Shown here piece after piece: positions 54,096 to 63,359 of a stretch of 64,000 nt of DNA (position 1 is the first letter of the stretch; each line of letters opens with the position of its first letter). The notes under the pieces are model-generated. The model was not told the origin of the DNA, searched no databases, and saw only the letters and a program-made list of their open reading frames with translations. The DNA comes from Flavobacterium sp. LHD-85 (GTDB lineage Bacteria > Bacteroidota > Bacteroidia > Flavobacteriales > Flavobacteriaceae). Both the position numbers and the translations under genes were made by a program. The stretch spans positions 248,001 through 312,000 of the forward strand of contig NZ_JAVFVR010000006.1 in assembly GCF_030929595.1 (NCBI RefSeq), given 5' to 3'.

Positions 54096-55544
54096 TTAGT
54101 TTTGAAAATTAGTTTCAGATTCTGGCAATGGCACAATGTATTGCAAAGCCCCCATAGAAACATTTCCTGATGCCGCCGAACCATTCGGAATTGCTGTAGT
54201 ATTGTTTCTTTTGTAATAGAAAAAAAGTTGCCCTTCACCGATAAATTCTTTTCGGTATTCTTTGGTAATTTCTGTCGCCAATACAGCATTTGCAGCCAGA
54301 TTGGTTAAGCCTCGATTGAATCGAAGAGTATTTAAGTAAGCTACTCCGTCGGCAGGAACTGCAGCCGTTTCTGCAGCGATCAGATACATTTCTGAAAGCT
54401 TAAACATCGGAATCTGTAAACGAAATGCCCTCGTTTTATCTGATACATCTTCATACTTGAAAAATGTTTTCTGAGTTTTTCCTCCAACAATTGGAATTTT
54501 CCAACTTGGCAGGCTTCTGTAATCATTATCATTAGATTCAAAAACTGCATTTATTCTATTTAATAAAGGAGCATAGATTTTGGTATCTTCTAAATTTGAA
54601 TCGTATAAATCTCGTTGTTTGTTATATAAAGTATAATCGCTTACTGAAAAAAAGTTTTCTGACGAAAAAGTACGATCAGGATTAGATGCATTTGTTGCGT
54701 CTAAAAAAGTAGTCCATGGAAAAAAGGTTGTGTTTTTGGTAAAGGTGATTACTTCATTTGCAACCGCAGAAGCACCAGCTTTATCACCCGAATATAAAAG
54801 AACGCGCGCTTTTAAACATTTTACAGCCAAATAATTCATTCGTTGTCCGCGATTTTGAGAATAATATGGATTAGCATCAAATGCCGTCGAAGCATTATAT
54901 TTTCCATTCGTAAGTATTGGATCATTTGCTAATAAAGTCAGGGCTGCATCAAGATCTGCAATTATTTTAGCGATTACGTCTTTAGCAGGCAAAAGCGGAT
55001 TGGTGCTTGTTACAAATGAATCGTAATACGGAATTGATGGATCTGCAGGAGCAACTTTATAAATTGGTCCATACAATCGAAGCATATCAAAATGAATCAT
55101 CGCACGAATTGCAGTTGCCTCTCCTTTTAACAAATCAGCTTTTTCAATAGAGATAACTTCTGAATGCTCAGTAATGCTTTCCATAAATTTATTGACAGTT
55201 AAAATCGTCGTAAAAGCACTTTGCCAAATAGCACTGAATGTTGCTTTGGGAGAATTTTCAGCGTAAGCATAAATTGACATTTTATTTTTAATATGAGATC
55301 CTGACATATTATACTGCTGTCCTAAAATCTCTACAGCATCCATAGTAAGCTGTCTCCCATATAAATTACTTCCAGCCAACTGAAGATAGATTCCATTATG
55401 TGCATTTAGAATTCCAGCTTCGGAACTATACGTTTGATCTTCTAAAATTTTGTCTTGTGGCACTACATCCAAAAAGTCACTGCAGCTTGCTATGGTTAGC
55501 GATGCAAACAAAAGGAATGTAATTTTATATAAATACTTATTCAT
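54096..55544 (-). CDS. SusD/RagB-family lipoprotein (second pair)
   Basis: A 482-residue lipoprotein (lipobox TIASC, then SDFLDVVPQDKILEDQTY). SusD-like TPR segments (AIRAMIHFDMLRLYGPIYKV) and the C-terminal RagB region (FKLSEMYLIAAETAA, then TKEYRKEFIGEGQLFFYYKR) are clear. It forms the lid of the SusC at 55555-58935. The set of genes downstream suggests a peptide rather than glycan cargo, as in RagAB. Confidence 0.94.
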   Translation of the reverse strand: MNKYLYKITFLLFASLTIASCSDFLDVVPQDKILEDQTYSSEAGILNAHNGIYLQLAGSNLYGRQLTMDAVEILGQQYNMSGSHIKNKMSIYAYAENSPKATFSAIWQSAFTTILTVNKFMESITEHSEVISIEKADLLKGEATAIRAMIHFDMLRLYGPIYKVAPADPSIPYYDSFVTSTNPLLPAKDVIAKIIADLDAALTLLANDPILTNGKYNASTAFDANPYYSQNRGQRMNYLAVKCLKARVLLYSGDKAGASAVANEVITFTKNTTFFPWTTFLDATNASNPDRTFSSENFFSVSDYTLYNKQRDLYDSNLEDTKIYAPLLNRINAVFESNDNDYRSLPSWKIPIVGGKTQKTFFKYEDVSDKTRAFRLQIPMFKLSEMYLIAAETAAVPADGVAYLNTLRFNRGLTNLAANAVLATEITKEYRKEFIGEGQLFFYYKRNNTTAIPNGSAASGNVSMGALQYIVPLPESETNFQN

Positions 55545-55554
55545 AATTTCTTTA

Positions 55555-58500
55555 TTAAAATGATAAATTAAGACTCAAAGAATATATTCTTGAAAAAGGA
55601 TAATCTATACCTCGTTCTGCTTTAATGGTTGAAACACGGAAGAATTCGTTTGCTAAAGCATTAAAACCTAAAGCTGTAAGTCCAGCTCTTTTTAACCAAA
55701 CTTTATCCGTTACACGATATCCTAATCGAATAGATTCTCCAGAGATATAATCATCTTTCTGAATGAATCTTGAAGAAATAGGTGTCGAATTTGTCATACT
55801 AATTGCCTTAAACTGTGCAATCTGTCCTGGTGTAGTCCAGCGATCTGTAAAAGCTCTAGCGTCTTGGTTATCAAAAATATTCTCTTTCGAAATGTTTTCA
55901 ACTTTGTCATACAATGCACTATTAAATCGTTCAGCGCCAAAACTGTATCGTACAAATAGTCCAAAACTAAAACCTTTGTAACTTAAATTTGTTGAAACAA
56001 CTCCTGTTGCCGTTTCTCTAGAATTTCCCATTACTACCTCGTCTTTTTTGTCAAGAATAAAAGTAGTCTGACCATTTTTCTTTAAGAAAACTTCCTTTCC
56101 TGTTGCTGGGTCAATTCCTAATGAAGGCACGGCCCAAAGATCATTACTACTGGCGCCATCATAATATCTTGTCAAGCTGGTTGTTTTCTGAGCAGCATCA
56201 TTTAAAGAAGATAATGCGTTACCAAAACCACCTAGTTCATTATCTCCTGTAGTTCCCATTAAGCCAATTCCCCAGATAAAATTTCTGTTCAAATCATAGA
56301 TGAAATTGTAGTTCATTTTTAATTCTAATCCTTGTGTTGTCAAATAACCAACATTCAAAGGATAATTATTAACTCCTGAAGAAGCTGCAAGATTAATGGC
56401 TACAATCTGTGGAGAAGTTTTACGTTTGTAAGCTCCCAAAGTCATTGTAAATCTATTTCTAAACATTGCCAGATCTAGTCCTAAAGACAAATCTTTGGTT
56501 CTTTGCGCTTCTAAATCTGGATTTGAAATTTGAGAAATGGATAATCCTGGTCCAAAAACATTAGTATTTGGGTTATAAGCGTATACATCATAAGAAGCAA
56601 AACCTACCAAATTCTGGTTTCCAGTTTGTCCGATATTGGCACGTATTTTAAAAATATTGACAATATTTTCATTCATTTTAAACTCATTATTCAAATTCCA
56701 TCCAAAACCAACTCCCCAATAAGGTGAATATTTTTTGTTAGTTCCAAAGTTGGTTGCTCCCGAAATTGTCTGCGTAAAATCGAATAAAAATCGGCGGTCG
56801 TAAGCGTAATTAATTTGGTTTGTCAAGTCGACATTTCGAATTAATTCAGTAAAAATTTCTGGTTTACCATTTGGTTCATACCCAAAAGCAAATGAAGGAT
56901 TTCCAGGAACACCAAGAGGGAAACCTCTTAAAAATGATTCATAAGAATTGTTTTTTGTCTCTGAAGCCGACGCTCTAATGGTGTAATTGAAAGAATGAAC
57001 ACTTTTAAAAACATTCGAATAAGTAGCCCCAAGATTAGCGTTCCATTTATCTGTAATGGCTTCATATCGGCTATAAGTTCCTTTTTCTGTTGCAATATTA
57101 TTGACAAAACGAGTGTCATCTGGAGAAACAAAAACGGTATTGTAATTATTCAATCTTGAAACCGATAAAGCTCCTGTTGCCTTAATATGCGAACTGACGT
57201 CATAATTAATAGCAAAATTATTTGTAAAATTAAAATCGCTTCCCTTATCATAACTTGGCAAAAAGACATTGTAAAGCGGATTTGGAGCGTGATTTACAAC
57301 AACAGACTGGTTTGCTGGAATTGGCAGTGAAGTTCCGTCTAGATAACGGGTTATTACTCCATTCTCATTATATTTTGGATAATATGGACTTGCTTTTGCC
57401 CAAATATCAAATGTTCCGTATGGAGATTCCTGATTTGTTCCTCCCGAAATAAAAAATTGATTGTTAAGGCTAAATTTACTTTTTCTATAAGTCAAAGTGG
57501 TATTATATCCCCAAGTATCATGCTCAGAACCTTTCATTGTTCCCGTCAACGTTTTGTAGTTTCCGGCAATATTGAATCTAAATTCATCAGAACCTCCTCC
57601 AAAATTCAAACTATGCCCAGAAGTAATTCCCATCTGAATTGGTTCATTCAGCCAATACGTATTTACCCCACGTCTTACTGCGGCCAAACGTCTGTTGTAT
57701 TCTTGATCCCATTTGTATTGTGTTGCTGCCGAAGCACCATCGCCTGCATAATAAGCATTGGATAATCTTTCAAATTCTAATTTTTGCTCTGCATTCATTA
57801 AGTTGTACACGCTCAAATCAGCCAATTCATACGATGAATTGTACACATAATTAAACTGCAATTTTCCTGGAATAGGTTTGTTGGTTTCGATAACTACCAC
57901 ACCATTTGCAGAACGAGAACCGTACAATGCAGTCGAGGCAGCATCTTTTAATAAAGTGATACTGGCAATTCTATTAATATCTAAATCGACAACCTGCTGT
58001 AAAGTAGTTGGAAATCCGTCCAAAATAAACAAAGGCTGATTTGGATCATCTCTAAACTGACTGTCAACCTGATTGGCTGTTAAACTCGTCTGTCCTCTCA
58101 CCTCGATTGTTGGCAGAATATTTGGGTTTGAACCTGCTATATTATTATTAACAACAATGAAAGACGGATCTAATGATTTTAAAGCCTGAACTGCATTTTG
58201 CGTAGAAATCTGTCTTAATTCTTCTCCCTTAAAAATAGTTACAGCACCAGTTATCAATTCTTTTTTACGAACTGTAACCCCTGTATTTACAACAACTCCT
58301 TCAAGCTCTTTTCGTTCTTCCTGAAGTTTTATATTGATTATTTTTCTATTATTAACCTCAATAATTTGTGCACGATGTCCGATATAAGTAAAGAGAATTT
58401 GTCCATCATCTGGAGCTGTAATGGTATATTTACCATCAAAATCAGTTTGAGTGGCAGAACCTGTGCCTTTTACTTTGATGTTTACACCTGGAATAGGCTC

Positions 58501-58935
58501 TCCCTTATCATTGGTAACCGTTCCTTTAATTTCGATTATTTTAGACTGAACGACAACTTTCTCAGCTTTTCGTTCTTTTACAATAATCGTATTTCCAGCA
58601 GAAAAGCTAAAATCAAAATCTTTATCAGAAAAACTGGCTTCCAATAAATCATTCACTTTAATTTTTCCCTTTTTTAAATGTACTTTAGGTAATTTTTTAA
58701 ATAAATCTTCCTGATAAATAAAAGTATAGTTGGTCTGTTTTTTAATAATGTCAAAAACTTCGTCAACAGATACTGTTTTATCAGCTGTAATTACAACTTT
58801 CGTGTTTTGTGAAAATAGATTTACGGGAGAAAAACCAAAAATTGTAGTACAAAACAAGAAGATAAAAGTTCTCATAATGTTAATAATTAGCCGCTTTCTA
58901 AAATAGAAATAGGCACTGGTTAATTTAAATTTCAT
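55555..58935 (-). CDS. SusC/RagA-type transporter with STN signalling domain
   Basis: A 1126-residue TonB-dependent transporter. After an extended signal sequence (cleavage near NLFSQ) it has a secretin/TonB short N-terminal domain (about 50-120, SVDEVFDIIKKQTNYTFIYQEDLF), a carboxypeptidase-regulatory-like domain (about 133-210), the plug (RISTQNAVQALKSLDPSF, then ITLLKDAASTALYGSRSANGVVVIET) and a barrel ending SLNLSF. The STN domain is the hallmark of receptors that signal to an anti-sigma factor, and FecR and an ECF sigma factor lie just upstream. An alternative start at 58875 would give a shorter signal peptide. Confidence 0.95.
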   Translation of the reverse strand: MKFKLTSAYFYFRKRLIINIMRTFIFLFCTTIFGFSPVNLFSQNTKVVITADKTVSVDEVFDIIKKQTNYTFIYQEDLFKKLPKVHLKKGKIKVNDLLEASFSDKDFDFSFSAGNTIIVKERKAEKVVVQSKIIEIKGTVTNDKGEPIPGVNIKVKGTGSATQTDFDGKYTITAPDDGQILFTYIGHRAQIIEVNNRKIINIKLQEERKELEGVVVNTGVTVRKKELITGAVTIFKGEELRQISTQNAVQALKSLDPSFIVVNNNIAGSNPNILPTIEVRGQTSLTANQVDSQFRDDPNQPLFILDGFPTTLQQVVDLDINRIASITLLKDAASTALYGSRSANGVVVIETNKPIPGKLQFNYVYNSSYELADLSVYNLMNAEQKLEFERLSNAYYAGDGASAATQYKWDQEYNRRLAAVRRGVNTYWLNEPIQMGITSGHSLNFGGGSDEFRFNIAGNYKTLTGTMKGSEHDTWGYNTTLTYRKSKFSLNNQFFISGGTNQESPYGTFDIWAKASPYYPKYNENGVITRYLDGTSLPIPANQSVVVNHAPNPLYNVFLPSYDKGSDFNFTNNFAINYDVSSHIKATGALSVSRLNNYNTVFVSPDDTRFVNNIATEKGTYSRYEAITDKWNANLGATYSNVFKSVHSFNYTIRASASETKNNSYESFLRGFPLGVPGNPSFAFGYEPNGKPEIFTELIRNVDLTNQINYAYDRRFLFDFTQTISGATNFGTNKKYSPYWGVGFGWNLNNEFKMNENIVNIFKIRANIGQTGNQNLVGFASYDVYAYNPNTNVFGPGLSISQISNPDLEAQRTKDLSLGLDLAMFRNRFTMTLGAYKRKTSPQIVAINLAASSGVNNYPLNVGYLTTQGLELKMNYNFIYDLNRNFIWGIGLMGTTGDNELGGFGNALSSLNDAAQKTTSLTRYYDGASSNDLWAVPSLGIDPATGKEVFLKKNGQTTFILDKKDEVVMGNSRETATGVVSTNLSYKGFSFGLFVRYSFGAERFNSALYDKVENISKENIFDNQDARAFTDRWTTPGQIAQFKAISMTNSTPISSRFIQKDDYISGESIRLGYRVTDKVWLKRAGLTALGFNALANEFFRVSTIKAERGIDYPFSRIYSLSLNLSF

Positions 58936-59048
58936 AAATTTACATGTTAATTGGTTGGTTGGTTAATAAAACTGACTTACTGGTTGATACACAGAAAGGG
59001 ATAAAGCGCAGTACGGTGAGAGGTCTAAACTTTAATCCCTTTTCTTTT

Positions 59049-60197
59049 TTATTTGATTATAATCTTATTGTCTTTTTTCTCATAGGCATTAATAAAATTA
59101 ATATTCTTGATCGTGGTTAATATGTCTTCTAATTTCTGATTCTTATTTAAAACCCCATTAAACTTAACATTGCCAAGCGCTGGATCTGCAAATACAATAT
59201 CAACATCGTACCATCTTGATAATACTCTCGCAATATCTTTTAAAGGCATTCCTTTAAACACAAATAATCCTTTTCTCCAAGAAATTTCATTGTAAACGTC
59301 TACTTCAGAAACACTAATATTTCCGTTATATTCTGTTATTTTAGACTGTTGGCTCGGAGTCAGAATTTGCTTTTTAGCGGCATTGCTCACAGCAACAACT
59401 CCTTCTACCAAAGTGGTATAAATTGCAGGTTCGTCTCTGTAAGCCTTAATATTAAATTCGGTTCCTATAACCTCAACATTCTGCTCTTGGGTTTTCACTT
59501 TAAATCTTGAACCTTTATGTTTGGTGCTTGGCGATACTTCAAAATAAGCTTCTCCATAAACCAATTCCACTTGTCTGGTTTGACCGTCAACAAAAGCAAC
59601 CGGATATTTTAATTGCGATTCAGAATTCAGCCAGACTTTGGTGCTGTCCGCCAGCTGTACAAAAAACTGTCCGCCTCTCGGAATCGTTAAAAGGTTGTTG
59701 GCGATTGCCGCAGATTTTCCATTCGAATTGTAAACCAATTTTTCTCCGTTACTCGAAGCATTTCCTTTTGTATATGATTTTCCTTTTTCTAATGCAATTA
59801 CAGAACCGTCTTCTAGAGTCAGAGTCGCTTTATCACTTCCGATTAAGATTTCTTTATGCGCGACTTGCGGAGTTTCAATTTTAAGCGGATTTGTTTTGCT
59901 TATTATTAATGAAATAGAAATCAGTAATAATAACGACGCCGCCATAGCAGTAAGTTTAAAAGCTGTTTTGGTATAGAATGGCTGAATTGATATTATTGGA
60001 GTTTCTTCAGATTGAATGGCGTTTTGAAGACGGGTTCTCATTTTGAGTTCAAGTTCATCTTTAGATCCCAAAGTTTCGTCCCAATCCTTATCGGTTTGGA
60101 AACTTTCGTAATAATTCAATAATTTATTATTCTCCTCGAGATTGGTATCACCGGAAAGATATCTATTTAGTAACAGTAAGAAATCCTCTTTTTTCAT
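59049..60197 (-). CDS. FecR-family anti-sigma factor
   Basis: A 382-residue single-pass membrane protein. The cytoplasmic part (about 1-80) precedes a membrane segment (LTAMAASLLLLISISLIIS). A periplasmic FecR domain (about 140-270, TIPRGGQFFVQLADSTKVWLNSES, GEAYFEVSP) and a C-terminal DUF4974 domain (FKGMPLKDIARVLSRWYDVDI) follow. It should hold the ECF sigma factor until the STN domain of the SusC signals cargo. The order sigma, fecR, susC on one strand is the standard Bacteroidota arrangement. Confidence 0.95.
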   Translation of the reverse strand: MKKEDFLLLLNRYLSGDTNLEENNKLLNYYESFQTDKDWDETLGSKDELELKMRTRLQNAIQSEETPIISIQPFYTKTAFKLTAMAASLLLLISISLIISKTNPLKIETPQVAHKEILIGSDKATLTLEDGSVIALEKGKSYTKGNASSNGEKLVYNSNGKSAAIANNLLTIPRGGQFFVQLADSTKVWLNSESQLKYPVAFVDGQTRQVELVYGEAYFEVSPSTKHKGSRFKVKTQEQNVEVIGTEFNIKAYRDEPAIYTTLVEGVVAVSNAAKKQILTPSQQSKITEYNGNISVSEVDVYNEISWRKGLFVFKGMPLKDIARVLSRWYDVDIVFADPALGNVKFNGVLNKNQKLEDILTTIKNINFINAYEKKDNKIIIK

Positions 60198-60354
60198 TTT
60201 TTATTGTATTATTTCGGGAGTATATGAGATAAGTAACCAAAAAGGAATATACCCCCTAGTCCAAATGGTATTTTTTTTTGTTTTTTTTTGAAAAAGAATT
60301 AAAAAAGAAGAAAAACCACACATCATCAACCCAACCACTGCATTTTTAATTTCG

Positions 60355-60948
60355 CTAAAAGATATTTTTTGAAAGCCATAAAATCATTGCCATGCTCATG
60401 CTTTCGCCCATAGAAGAACGAATCGTATGCAATGCTTTTGTAATATGGTTTTCGACTGTTTTTGTAGAAATATTAAGTCGTTCGGCAATTTCTTTATGGC
60501 TCAATTGTTCCTCGCGACTCAGTTTATAAACAGCTTGACATTTTTCCGGAAGCGATTCAATTATTAAATTCAGCTGTTGCATCAATTCGTCGTGCATTAA
60601 CTGCGTCTCTGGAGTTGTAGACAAGAAACGTTTTTCTAAATCATCAAAAAGTTCAACGTGAACTTTGTCTTTATTTTTTCTCAAATGATTAAAAACCTGA
60701 TATCTCGCACAGGCATACATATACCCTTTTAACGAAATATGAATTTCGATTTTTTCGCGGTTATGCCAAATGTTCATAAAAATATCCTGAATGATATCTT
60801 CGCACAATTCTTTGTCTTTAATGACATTGTAAGCAGACATAAAAAGAGCCTGCCAAAATTTATTATACAATTCTGTCAATGCCAATTCATCGCCGTCGCG
60901 AAGACGATCGATTAAAATCTGATCCTGATTTAAGATGGAATTTGGCAA
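60355..60948 (-). CDS. ECF-type RNA polymerase sigma factor
   Basis: A 197-residue sigma-70 family protein. Region 2 is seen in ELYNKFWQALFMSAYNVIKDKELCEDIIQDIFMNIW. Region 4 is seen in LPEKCQAVYKLSREEQLSHKEIAERLNISTKTVENHITKAL. It belongs to the Bacteroidota FecI-like group. It should direct transcription of the SusCD-protease operon once released by the FecR protein. A TAAGTTTG box lies on the minus strand at 60983-60990, about 35 bp upstream. Confidence 0.95.
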   Translation of the reverse strand: MPNSILNQDQILIDRLRDGDELALTELYNKFWQALFMSAYNVIKDKELCEDIIQDIFMNIWHNREKIEIHISLKGYMYACARYQVFNHLRKNKDKVHVELFDDLEKRFLSTTPETQLMHDELMQQLNLIIESLPEKCQAVYKLSREEQLSHKEIAERLNISTKTVENHITKALHTIRSSMGESMSMAMILWLSKNIF

Positions 60949-61014
60949 TGATGGCAGTTTATGGAGATTGAATAATTCGCAACAAACTTAATAAATTCCG
61001 TCAATAATCCTAAT

Positions 61015-61043
61015 TTGTTCTCAACAACACCCTTTTATCTTTG
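61015..61043 (+). promoter_or_regulatory. rightward promoter with consensus -33/-7
   Basis: TTG (61015-61017), an 18-bp spacer, then TATCTTTG (61036-61043), a full Bacteroidota promoter match. The next rightward gene starts 355 bp downstream, so it would have a long 5' leader or an unseen short product. I see no gene in 60949-61397; it is extremely AT-rich. Confidence 0.45.
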
Positions 61044-61397
61044 CAATAAACCTTAATTCTACAAATGGCATAACTTTGTGTATTTTTCAATTCTAACTAT
61101 CAAACTACTTTATTTTTTAAGCTTAAGCGAGATTCGTGATTAAAATAAAATGAATTTTTTAAAATATTAGATTTAAATCACTGTTGCGTTAAAATTGTAT
61201 TTTTATTAAATTTCAAAAAAATGACGTAGCCAATTTCCTTAAATCTAAAATTGAGTTTTTTTCAAGCTTTATTTTTTAACTCAAAATTTCTTAATTAAAA
61301 AAAATGCTGTTTCTGATTTCTTATCTTAAGTCAAGGTCATAACTTTTTCATAGCCATTACATTTGAGAATTATTAACCTAAAACTCTAATTGAATTT

Positions 61398-61790
61398 ATG
61401 AAATCATCAATCTATCTCAAAGTATTACTTTTTATTGTCGGACTTATTGGTTTTTCAATTGGTATTGCGTTACTATTTTTTCCAATAACTTTTGAAGCTT
61501 CCGCTGGCATTTATCTTAATAGAAATGATTTTAGTTTATTAAGCGAAATCCGTTCTTCGGGCGGAACGCTAATTGCTTTTGGAACTGTAATTGTCTGGGG
61601 AGCGTTCAAGCCTTCGTCTACAAAAATTTCTCTGCAAACGGCAATTTTACTGTATTTCGCTTACGGATTTTCAAGATTGTATGCCATAGTTATAGACGGA
61701 ATTCCGAGTCCCACAATTTTAAATGCGGCGATTTCCGAAATTACAATCGGAATTATTTGTACTGGATTTTATTTTAAGTATAAAATTTAG
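61398..61790 (+). CDS. DUF4345-like small membrane protein
   Basis: A 130-residue protein with four predicted membrane segments (VLLFIVGLIGFSIGIALLFFP, TLIAFGTVIVWGAF, TAILLYFAYGFSRLYAIVID, EITIGIICTGFYF). FEASAGIYL and EIRSSGGTLIAFG match the DUF4345 (PF14248) pattern. Function unknown. It converges on the Crp-like gene with a shared inverted repeat between them. Confidence 0.75.
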   Translation: MKSSIYLKVLLFIVGLIGFSIGIALLFFPITFEASAGIYLNRNDFSLLSEIRSSGGTLIAFGTVIVWGAFKPSSTKISLQTAILLYFAYGFSRLYAIVIDGIPSPTILNAAISEITIGIICTGFYFKYKI

Positions 61791-61795
61791 AAACG

Positions 61796-61881
61796 GATAA
61801 AACGGATTCGCTATTGCGAAGACACGGATAAAAAACTTATTTTTAAAATCTGCGTTTTCGCAATAGCGAATCCGTTTTATC
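61796..61881. terminator. 25-bp perfect inverted repeat between convergent genes
   Basis: The arms 61796-61820 (GATAAAACGGATTCGCTATT...) and 61857-61881 are exact reverse complements with a 36-nt spacer. The position between two converging genes fits a bidirectional terminator. The sequence type matches the other hairpin word repeats in the window. Confidence 0.75.
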
Positions 61882-61915
61882 AGCGTTCAATTGCAACATC
61901 CATTTTAAAAAAAAC

Positions 61916-62491
61916 TTATCTCTGTACTACTCTTTTCCTAATCCTGCTCAATGATTCGGGCGTAATGCTCAAATAACTAGCAATATGAACCAGCGGTATT
62001 CGGTTTAAAAAATTAGGATTTGATTTCATAAATTTCAGATAACGTTCTTCGGGATTGTAATTATTTAGCAAAGCAATATACCGTTCTGCTTTTCGATAAT
62101 CTGAAACCATGATTAGTGAAGTTATATGCTCTAAAATTGGACTTTTTAACTGCATTTCCAATTCTTTCTCCCGAGTACCGCTTACTAAAATGGTATCTTC
62201 TAAACATTGAATATTAAATTCAGATGGCTTTCCATCTAAGTAACTCGAATAAATTACCATTGGCATTTCTTCGATAAAAAAGCCAGAAGTTTTTTCGGCA
62301 TCATCAATCATGCTGAATTGCCTCAAACAGCCTTTTAATACCAAATAACATTTATCACTCACCTGCCCTTCTGTAACTACAAAATCGCCTTTTTTAAAGA
62401 ATTCGATTGTTGTATTTTCTATAATTAGATCAATATCTGACGGCTTAAACCTGTTGAATTGTTCTAAAAATTTTCGAAGCAGATCGTTCAT
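61916..62491 (-). CDS. Crp/Fnr-family transcriptional regulator
   Basis: A 191-residue protein with an N-terminal cyclic-nucleotide-binding-like beta roll (EFFKKGDFVVTEGQVSDKCYLVLKGCLRQF) and a C-terminal helix-turn-helix (NRIPLVHIASYLSITPESLSRIRKR). No Fe-S cysteines of the Fnr type are visible. The ligand and targets are unknown. It is transcribed alone. Confidence 0.9.
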   Translation of the reverse strand: MNDLLRKFLEQFNRFKPSDIDLIIENTTIEFFKKGDFVVTEGQVSDKCYLVLKGCLRQFSMIDDAEKTSGFFIEEMPMVIYSSYLDGKPSEFNIQCLEDTILVSGTREKELEMQLKSPILEHITSLIMVSDYRKAERYIALLNNYNPEERYLKFMKSNPNFLNRIPLVHIASYLSITPESLSRIRKRVVQR

Positions 62492-62563
62492 GATTTCTCT
62501 CTTTATAATAGATGTGTTTTACATCTTTTCTTTTATATAAAAATAGAAAAACATTCTTTCTGA

Positions 62564-63157
62564 TTAATAATAAATGTTCAGGATAATATTCTGCTTTGAA
62601 CTGTCAATTATTTTTTCAAGTCTTTTAAAAAACACTTCGCTTACCATAGGACAACCTTGGCTAAGAGAAATATAATGATCCTGTTCATCTTCTGGGACTG
62701 CAGAATAAGAATGCAGCACAATCATTCTTTTAATCGCATTATTATTGGTTTGATCCAATCCTTTTAAAACATATGCTTTTCCAAACATTCCTTTATATGA
62801 TTTTCCAATAGAATAACGTCCTAGAGATGTACACTTCGAATTGGGTTCATTGCTAAATTTCAACTCTCCTTTTATGCCTGTTTCAGAACCTGCTCCATTC
62901 GCGACTAAACCTTCATCAATTACTGTATTGCTTTCTAAATCATAAACAAAGAATCTGTTTTTACCCGATTTAATTTTCATATCGATAAAAAATGCGATTT
63001 TAGAATTATAAACGCCTAAAGCGCTCATTTTTTTTACATTTTCAATTTGTTGATTAAAACGTTCTGCATCTGAATCGTTTATCGTATTTTCTTCTTTTGG
63101 TTTTGGGTTTCCAAAAACAAATGTGGTTATTAGGAATATTATATTTACTATTTTCAT
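62564..63157 (-). CDS. YkuD_2 murein L,D-transpeptidase catalytic-domain protein
   Basis: A 197-residue exported protein of the PF13645 family. The signal peptide ends near FVFGN. The catalytic motif LSQGC has Cys169, with an upstream His149 in VLHSYS and a family start pattern FFIDMKIKSGKNRFFVYDL. The family is predicted to act on peptidoglycan cross-links or on lipoprotein attachment. It is monocistronic, 72 bp upstream of the Crp-like gene. Confidence 0.88.
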   Translation of the reverse strand: MKIVNIIFLITTFVFGNPKPKEENTINDSDAERFNQQIENVKKMSALGVYNSKIAFFIDMKIKSGKNRFFVYDLESNTVIDEGLVANGAGSETGIKGELKFSNEPNSKCTSLGRYSIGKSYKGMFGKAYVLKGLDQTNNNAIKRMIVLHSYSAVPEDEQDHYISLSQGCPMVSEVFFKRLEKIIDSSKQNIILNIYY

Positions 63158-63359
63158 AAAGCCTTCATTTTAAAACATTAAAAATCAATTATTTGACAAT
63201 GCAAAATTAAAATGAGTGTTCAGAAAAAATGTTTCGTAAAAGCCTAAAAAACAACAAAATAAGATTTTTTTTTCAGTACAAATACTATCGTTTTTTCGTT
63301 AAAAAAAATTAATTTTGGACTATTCAATAAACTCAATTTATCCGCAACAAACAGTCCAG

